From the NCBI GenBank assembly GCA_942159475.1, contig OW804098.1, forward strand, positions 114,517,916 through 114,581,915: a DNA stretch of 64,000 nt, given 5' to 3'. Below are positions 57,330 to 64,000 of this stretch, in pieces (the first letter of the stretch is position 1; each line of letters opens with the position of its first letter). The notes beneath the pieces are model-generated. The model worked only from the letters and a program-made list of their open reading frames with translations. It was not told the DNA's origin and searched no databases. The stretch is from Sthenelais limicola (taxonomy: Eukaryota > Annelida > Polychaeta > Phyllodocida > Sigalionidae). Both the position numbers and the translations under genes were made by a program.

Positions 57330-57642
57330 GAGATTGTTATTAATGTTTATGTACGAAAAATAAACAAAATCACAAATGCTAGAAATCCCTGAGACAGATT
57401 ATTGATTCATGTGCTACTGCATGAGGCGTTAGCATGTAAATTACATGTTTCCTACATGGAGAACATGCATGCATGTCAATGCATGTCACACACACATCAC
57501 CACTGACTGTCCCTATCTCTCCCACACTCAGTGTAGGCCAAGGTTCTAAATTAGTGTTTCTTGTACTTTTATCTGATATTCGTTTATTATAGAGCACTGT
57601 GAATAAATAATTGTTTCTTTGTATCTCAAATCACTGTAAATT

Positions 57643-57827
57643 CAGTCTAGGCTTAGAGTTGAGAGAGTCCCTCCGAACTGAGGGAAGGCATGTCACTCCA
57701 AACCGCAAAATGTCATTATAATCCCATTAGTAGGCCTACTCCAGGGCCAGGAAAGTCTGTGGCGCAGTAGGCGTCCAATCACTGACATACCATTCTTATC
57801 TGATCTGAGAGACTCTGAGCCTAGACT
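57643..57827 (+). mobile_element. MITE family C, copy C12
   Basis: 185 bp, CAGTCTAGGCTTAGAGTTGA to CTCTGAGCCTAGACT, both internal modules present. Confidence 0.87.
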
Positions 57828-58419
57828 AAGCCATGCATTGAGATGTAGTGTTTTTTATTGTATATTTATAAATGATGTATAATAAGAAATATTCTTTATT
57901 CTTATATTTATTTACATTATTCTCATTTACCAATAGCAGTTCTGACAAATTAAACCACACCCCAAATATCATCTTAATGTTAACCAAGATATTTTCAATA
58001 TTGCACTTCTTATTTCACACTCATATTTACTTAAATCATGTTTTATTTTTAAAAAAAACAGAAAAAATATATACAAAACATACAATTACAGAAGTAATTG
58101 TAATACAAATGAGAAGCCACGCCTAGAGAACAAACGCATCTCATAATCTAAAGTTCATATTATATTTTCCATTTATTTATTTTTTATATCGGACATGCGA
58201 CATGAAACATGATTACGTCTCTTTCATTATGTCTGGCCTGAACAAAGAAAGGGTTCACCATGGTTACCTGGACGCCGTATCAGGTGTTGGCTGTCTCCAT
58301 AGTAACCACACATTACGTGTCTATGTGATAGGGAGAGGGAGTGGGGGAGGGAAAGGGGATTTCCCAGACAATTGTCAGTCCAAACAATGCACTATGTGCA
58401 AGCATGGGAATGCACATGT
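57828..58419. other. AT-rich non-coding, nothing recognised
   Basis: Open frames at 57872-58126 and 58202-58522 have no domains; the second runs into a family A copy. Confidence 0.35.
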
Positions 58420-58644
58420 GGGTCAGACTTTCAGAAAATGTACAATTCAACTTCACCAATCTTCTCAAATACCCCAAATTTCAAACAAAAATAAAATTCA
58501 AAATACAGTTCAACCTAACTAAATCGATTGCTAGAATCAATACAATGCCGAATATACTCGAATTTACCTGGTATTGGCCAAATTGCAGCCTAATTTACTA
58601 AATGTGTACAGCTGCCAATTGTACATTTTCTGAAAATCTGACCC
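58420..58644 (-). mobile_element. MITE family A, copy A35 (subfamily 2)
   Basis: 225 bp, reverse, ATGT on both sides. Shorter because of a 10-bp deletion in the TTTAGCAGAATTTACTAAA region. Confidence 0.92.
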
Positions 58645-58754
58645 ATGTACAGTTGTGTAACGTCTTGTGTTCCAGTGCGATAACATTTTACGTTGTGATG
58701 CCAGTATAATGTGTACCATGTAACTTCAGAAATAAAACCACTGTAGAAAAAAAG

Positions 58755-58859
58755 AACGAGTGAGTGAGTAAGTGAGATTGGTTGCTTTACGCCCTTATCA
58801 ACACTTTGAAGTGTTATATCAAGGGCGGGAGAGCTGAGAGGGAGGCAGTTTATGATCGA
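58755..58859 (+). mobile_element. SINE-like family L, copy 4
   Basis: ACGAGTGAGTGAGTAAGTGA, GATTGGTTGCTTTACGCCCT, GGCGGGAGAGCTGAGAGGGA, GGCAGTTTATGATCG. Close to copy 2. Confidence 0.65.
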
Positions 58860-58866
58860 CTATGTC

Positions 58867-59181
58867 AGAGTTGAGTCCCACCAAACTGAGGAAAGGCCTC
58901 TCCAGCTTAGGCTCAGCATTGAAAGAGTCCCTCCAAACTGAGGGAAAGACTCTCCAGTCTGGGCTCAGAGTTGAGAGAGTCCCTCCAAACTGAGGGAAAG
59001 CATCTCCAGTCTAGGCTCAGAGTTGAGAGTCCCTCCAAACTGAGTGGAAGCCTCTCCAGTCTAGGCTCAGACCTCTGGCTCAGTCTAATCACTGACATAC
59101 CATTTTTAGCTGATCTGAGGATTTGGACCTACACTGGACATATATACCATTCTTACAGATCTGAGGGACTGTGAGCCTAGT
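58867..59181 (+). mobile_element. MITE family C, copy C13, terminal unit amplified
   Basis: Four to five 50-bp terminal units, then ATCACTGACATACCATTTTT and GATCTGAGGATTTGGACCTA, then a second partial end GATCTGAGGGACTGTGAGCC. Confidence 0.85.
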
Positions 59182-59500
59182 TTCAAAAAATCTTCTTTTT
59201 ATTCATTTAAGGCCATATAGTTACATCATAACTTAATTTAAACTTAATCTAAAGAAGAGGAAAGGTGCATGAGTACCACATCATACCAGTTGTCAGCAAA
59301 TAGTTTACAACTGCCGTGATAGATTCCAGGATTAATGTAATTAAAGTTTAATTATGGAGATATGTAAGGGCAAAGGTTGCCGACCGATATAGACCTAGAT
59401 TACGTCATATTGCTGCGTCTCGTGACGTCATTAGCAGCAGACGATCACATAGTTGCGTTCCTTACTTATCTAAGGTAAATATTGGATGAGGAAGTGGCGT
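59182..59500. other. Non-coding sequence, nothing recognised
   Basis: A TGACGTCA octamer near 59403; nothing else. Confidence 0.35.
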
Positions 59501-59564
59501 GGGGGATGGGGAGGGGGGTGAAGGTAGTGGTACAGAGAGAGGAGAGACGGGGGAGGAGAGGGAG

Positions 59565-60472
59565 ACAAACAGACAGACAGAGGTAGAGAGATGAGAGAGA
59601 GGGGGAGGAGAGACAGACAGAGGTAGAGAGATGAGAGAGAGGGGGAGGAGAGACAGACAGAGGTAGAGAGATGAGAGAGAGGGGGAGGAGAGACAGACAG
59701 AGGTAGAGGGGGAGAGAGGGGGGAGGAGAGACAGACAGAGGTAGAGGGGGGAGAGAGGGGGGAGGAGAGACAGACAGAGGTAGAGGGGGAGAGAGGGGGG
59801 AGGAGAGACAGACAGAGGTAGAGAGATGAGAGAGAGGGGGAGGAGAGACAGACAGAGGTAGAGGGGGAGAGAGGGGGGAGGAGAGACAGACAGAGGTAGA
59901 GAGATGAGAGAGAGGGGGAGGAGAGACAGACAGAGGTAGAGAGATGAGAGAGAGGGGGAGGAGAGACAGACAGAGGTAGAGAGATGAGAGAGAGGGGGAG
60001 GAGAGACAGACAGAGGTAGAGAGATGAGAGAGAGGGGGAGGAGAGACAGACAGAGGTAGAGAGATGAGAGAGAGGGGGAGGAGAGACAGACAGAGGTAGA
60101 GAGATGAGAGAGAGGGGGAGGAGAGACAGACAGAGGTAGAGAGATGAGAGAGAGGGGGAGGAGAGACAGACAGAGGTAGAGAGATGAGAGAGAGGGGGAG
60201 GAGAGACAGACAGAGGTAGAGAGATGAGAGAGAGGGGGAGGAGAGACAGACAGAGGTAGAGGGGGAGAGAGGGGGGGAGGAGAGACAGACAGAGGTAGAG
60301 GGGGAGAGAGGGGGGAGGAGAGACAGACAGAGGTAGAGAGATGAGAGAGAGGGGGAGGAGAGACAGACAGAGGTAGAGAGATGAGAGAGAGGGGGAGGAG
60401 AGACAGACAGAGGTAGAGGGGGAGAGAGAGGGGGGAGGAGAGACAGACAGAGGTAGAGGGGGAGAGAGGGGA
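59565..60472. repeat. 40-bp minisatellite, about 23 units
   Basis: Unit GAGGAGAGACAGACAGAGGT plus AGAGAGATGAGAGAGAGGGG, with a 36-38-bp variant having AGAGGGGGAGAGAGGGGG. The two types occur in blocks. The long Ser/Leu/Pro-rich minus-strand frame (529 codons) over it is an artefact of a unit free of stops in that frame. Confidence 0.97.
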
Positions 60473-60990
60473 GACAAAGAGGGGAGTCAGAGAGGGGAGA
60501 GACGAGAGCGAGAGAGATGAGAGAGAGAGGGAGACAGACAGACAGACAGAGATAAAGGGTGAGAGAGGAGAGACAGAGAGGTGAGAGATGAGATGAAGAG
60601 AGGCAAAGAGGTAAGAAATAGGGGGAGATAGAGATGGGTGTGAGAAAAGTGATTGAGAGGGTGAGAGAGGGAGGAGAGAAAGATATAGAGAGAGATAGGA
60701 GAGAAGGAAGACAGGGATAGACAGAAGATAGAAAGAGGGAGGGAAAGATATTATGATAGGGAGAAGGAGAAAGAATAGAAGGGGGAATAGCCTAGGGGAG
60801 AGTAGGATGCAGACAGAGAGAGGGAGAAAGAGAAGAGAGAGAGAGGGATGGGAGAGAAGGGATTGAGAAGATGAGAAGGAGGGAAAAGGAGCGATGGAGA
60901 GAGATACAAAGAAAGAGGGGGAGATATTATGATAGGAAGAGGGAAAAAGAATAGAAGAGGGAAAAGGAGAGACAAAGATGGCGCCATAGA
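60473..60990. repeat. GA-rich tract
   Basis: Imperfect GA repeats; AGATATTATGATAGGxAGA recurs near 60747 and 60922 (period about 175 bp). Confidence 0.93.
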
Positions 60991-61069
60991 AAGAGATGTC
61001 TTGCCCTGTGTAAGAGTATCCAATCAGTGTTAAAGTATAGGACAATGTCATTAGTCACATAGAGCATAT

Positions 61070-61304
61070 GGGTCAAGTCTTCAGAAAATGTACAATTGGT
61101 CTTCACCAATCCCCTCATATAACCCACATTTCAGACAAAAATCAGGTTTGAAACACAATTCAACATAACCAGACAGATTTATTGAATGAATACAATACAG
61201 AATACACTCAGATATACTCAGAATTTATAAATTTCCACCCTAATTTAGCAGAGTGTGAGAGATGTGTAGAACTGTAGATTGTACATTTTCTGAAAATCTG
61301 ACAC
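61070..61304 (-). mobile_element. MITE family A, copy A36 (subfamily 3)
   Basis: Exactly 235 bp, reverse. Right end CTGAAAATCTGACAC. Confidence 0.9.
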
Positions 61305-61311
61305 ATTATAT

Positions 61312-61553
61312 GGGTCAGATCTTCAGAAAATGTACATTTGGCAGCTGTACAGAATTTAGTAAATTCTGCTAAATTTTGCTGCAACTTGGTCAATACCAGG
61401 TATATATATATTCGAGTATATTCAGCATTGCAATGATTCTAGCAATCTGTTTGGTTATGTTGAACTGTCTTTTGAACTTTATTTTCGTCTGAAATTTGGG
61501 TTGTTTCAGAGAATTGGTGAAGCTGAATTGTACATTTTCTGAACATCTGACAC
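61312..61553 (+). mobile_element. MITE family A, copy A37 (subfamily 2)
   Basis: 242 bp, forward, only 7 bp (ATTATAT) from A36. It carries a small TATATA expansion near 61402. Right end CTGAACATCTGACAC shares the same C-to-A change as A36. Confidence 0.9.
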
Positions 61554-61895
61554 ATTATATATGTCGGGGTAGTTTGTGGCCTGGGGCAGTGTGTACTCTA
61601 TACACATAGTAAAGTCCTTGTACACACACACTCTCAGTGGGGTAACCCGCGCCCCCAGCGGCACAAACGGAACTATTAGTACTAAATGGGGGCATTGTTT
61701 ACTTAAATATAGATGGATATCTGCAATTGTGGTTATCTCGAGAATTTTAATGTTTGTGTTTATTTTAAGAGTGTTTTTCAATAGTTTAGCGAAGATTTTT
61801 TTTGTCAATTTTGTCGTTTTTGGTGGAAGTGTAAGGCAGTGCTGAGGCCAGTGACACGGGAAAGACATCATTATGTAGAGGAAATGTTAGTAAAT

Positions 61896-62024
61896 GTGTC
61901 AGATCGTCAGAAAGTGTACACTTGGCAGCTCTACACTCTACATTTTGAAGCTCATTTTTGTCTTAAATGTGGGTTATTTGAGAGGATTGGTTAAGGCAAA
62001 TTGTACAGTTTCTGAAGATCTGCG
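61896..62024 (+). mobile_element. MITE family A, internally deleted copy A38
   Basis: About 129 bp. TGTCAGATCGTCAGAAAGTG, GGCAGCTCTACA joined directly to CATTTTGAAGCTCATTTTTG, then GGTTATTTGAGAGGATTGGT and the right end. Confidence 0.85.
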
Positions 62025-62236
62025 AGGGGAGTAGAGAGAACACCATTCGAGGGGAACATAACGCAAGGGGGTGGAGGGAAGATGGTGAAGATAGTGAGGG
62101 AGATGGAAAGTAAAGGTGATGGGGAGCATCAAGAGTTAGAATAAATGAGTGGAAAATGAGGAGAGGAAGAATAATATTGGATAAAAACTGGATATAAAGT
62201 CATTCAAGAACCGAGCAAGATCCGTTTACATATGGA

Positions 62237-62884
62237 ATGACGACTATTTTATATAATCTTAATGAAACCACACGCTATTATTGTCAGAACCCACATGATA
62301 TTTTTGAATTAGTCGAGAAAAAAATTGTATTGACGTTCATATTGTATATTGTTTATTGTGAATTTAAAAACTTAATCAGTAAAAGCTGTAGAGACTCGAC
62401 CTGTGTCAGTGACCAAGGCGAGATTGTTTTTCTACGCAACTTTATTGTACAACATCTGGGAAAGGCAGAAATCCTCCCATCAGCTGGAGTGAACCTTTTC
62501 CGAAGCATTTGTAAAATGAATAAAAAAAATTTTCAATTCAATTCAATTCAATATTACTACAAATTATGTCACCGCGACACTATCCTTAGAACACCTGGGG
62601 ACCTCCTCCAAGACACTAGTGGAGGTATTGCTGATGTAATCACTAATGTAGTGTTAACATACCATACACACATACACCCACTGCACACACAATATGGAGG
62701 ATGCTCACAAAATACACCACAAACTTCCCCCACAAGTTTTTATTGGACCCAGAAATGGTACGAGTATTTTTTCCTAGAGAGCATGGTTTGGCATAAGTGT
62801 GTTTGTCAGTATATTGGGCTTACACACAGCCAGGTATTTTTGTCTCAATGTAAGGCACCGGGAGCTTGCGAATTCTTCTTCTGA
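62237..62884 (+). other. Open frame of 215 codons, function unknown
   Basis: Longest frame in the window that is neither LINE nor low-complexity. I recognise no domain. Part of it (62395-62545) reads like a transposon 3' region: a moderately GC-rich stretch followed by AAAATGAATAAAAAAAATTT and repeated TTCAATTCAA. The C-terminal part has no obvious conservation signature. No start context or splice sites stand out. Most likely a chance frame, possibly over an old retroelement tail. Confidence 0.2.
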
Positions 62885-62924
62885 AATATTTTTTTGAAGA
62901 ATGCCCTCACGGTCTTTATTCTTT

Positions 62925-63160
62925 GTCTGTATGTCTATCTGTGTCTCTCCCTCTCTCTTTCCCTTTCTCCCACCTTCTGTCTCCCCCTCTCACACCTCTC
63001 CCTGCCACCTTCATTCCTCTCCCCCTCTTCCTATCTCTCCTCCCCCTCCTCCTCCATTTTTCTCCTGCCCTCCTACTTCTCCTTCTCTTCCTACTCCTTG
63101 TCCTTCATCTCCGCCCCCCTCCTCCCTCTTCTCCCCCCCCCCAATCCCTCGACACAAAAC
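62925..63160. repeat. CT-rich tract
   Basis: CT/CCT repeats leading directly into the array at the window end. Confidence 0.93.
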
Positions 63161-63169
63161 GTCTCCCCC

Positions 63170-64000
63170 TCCACACCACCTCCTGTCCTTCCTCCCCCTC
63201 CACTCCACCCCCATCTCTCACCATACCCCTCCACTCCACCCCCCCCTCTCTCACCATACCCCTCCACTCCCCCACCCCCATCTCTCACCATACCCCTCCA
63301 CTCCCCCACCCCCCATCTCTCACCATACCCCTCCACTCCCCCACCCCCATCTCTCACCATACCCCTCCACCCCACCCCCATCTCTCACCATACCCCTCCA
63401 CTCCACCCCACGTTTAACCCCCTCCCACTCCCCCACCCCCATCTCTCACCATACCCCTCCACTCCCCCCCACCCCCATCTCTCACCATACCCCTCCACCC
63501 CACCCCACGTTTAACCCCTCCACTCCCCCACCCCCATCTCTCACCATACCCCTCCACTCCACCCCCATCTCTCACCATACCCCTCCACTCCACCCCCCCT
63601 CTCTCACCATACCCCCTCCACTCCCCCACCCCCATCTCTCACCATACCCCTCCACTCCCCCACCCTCTCTCACCATACCCCTCCACTCCACCCCACGTTT
63701 AACCCCTCCACTCCACCCCCCCTCTCTCACCATACCCCTCCACTCCACCCCACGTTTAACCCCTCCACTCCCCCACCCTCATCTCTCACCATACCCCTCC
63801 ACTCCACCCCCCCTCTCTCACCATACCCCTCCACTCCACCCCCATCTCTCACCATACCCCTCCACTCCCCCACCCCCATCTCTCAACATACCCCTCCACT
63901 CCCCCACCCCCATCTCTCAACATACCCCTCCACTCCCCCACCCCCATCTCTCACCATACCCCTCCACTCCACCCCACGTTTAACCCCTCCACTCCACCCC
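63170..64000. repeat. C-rich minisatellite running off the window end
   Basis: Units of about 27-37 bp, CTCTCACCATACCCCTCCAC plus TCCACCCCCAT or TCCCCCACCCCCAT. CACGTTTAACCCCTCCACT variants recur at 63409, 63505, 63693, 63750 and 63975. About 26 units are visible. The 360-codon Pro/His-rich frame over it is an artefact. Confidence 0.96.

Noticed and set aside
26985..59410. TGACGTCA octamers as cAMP-response promoters
   Set aside because: Isolated 8-mers at 26989, 28660 and 59403 are expected by chance at this scale and have no nearby gene start.
59462..61051. 529-codon Ser/Leu/Pro-rich membrane-like protein on the minus strand
   Set aside because: The frame mostly spans a 40-bp minisatellite and GA tract; no conserved domain and composition is dictated by the repeat.
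62901..63983. 360-codon Pro/His-rich protein
   Set aside because: Lies on a CT tract and C-rich minisatellite that runs to the window end.

Overview
This window reads as eukaryotic, animal, gene-poor DNA. It shows no bacterial operon structure, no long clean ORFs and no rRNA or tRNA genes. One spliced coding exon is recognisable, on the minus strand at 729-876. It encodes a TPR segment that closely matches the N-terminal TPR region of the TTC28 family. Dispersed repeats with GTGAGTGAGTGAG...TTTACGCCC motifs resemble repeats I know from molluscs, so a marine mollusc (perhaps a gastropod) is my best guess; this is an inference, not a proof. Because the exon starts with a clean 3' splice acceptor and no upstream TTC28 exon is visible, most of the 64 kb is probably a very long TTC28 intron.

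The rest is a dense nest of non-autonomous transposons and tandem repeats. Family A is a MITE of almost constant length (235 bp in most copies) with about 28-bp inverted ends starting GGGTCAG and 4-bp target duplications. About 38 copies or pieces run from 1704 to 62024, in both orientations, with three or four internal subfamilies. Family B (about 410 bp, ends TGTGATGTGTTTCAGGAAAA, probable TA target) has five near-full copies and one fragment. Family C (about 200 bp, ends CAGTCTAGG) has 13 loci; in several of them its terminal unit of about 52 bp is amplified in tandem. Family D (330 bp, three copies) contains a long internal hairpin. There is also a tRNA-headed SINE-like family (L), a single MITE with very long inverted ends (55657-56047), and a two-copy repeat (M).

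One 5'-truncated non-LTR retrotransposon (13892-16025, minus strand) carries the reverse transcriptase from the GDP motif onward, a C-terminal zinc-finger-like motif, an AATAAA signal and a poly(A) tail. It sits inside a family B copy and is flanked by a 14-bp target duplication. Nested insertions (A in A at 29497, A in B at 53637, LINE in B at 13892) give a relative order of insertion.

Large tandem arrays are at 30103-32362 (52/74-bp unit, about 37 copies), 35196-37527 (two related 21-22-bp units), 59565-60472 (40-bp unit) and 63170 to the window end. Long CT or GA tracts occur about every 3 kb and produce many spurious Ser/Leu/Pro-rich or Arg/Glu-rich ORFs, which I do not call as genes. No pathway or operon can be described; the biology here is intronic transposon and satellite turnover.
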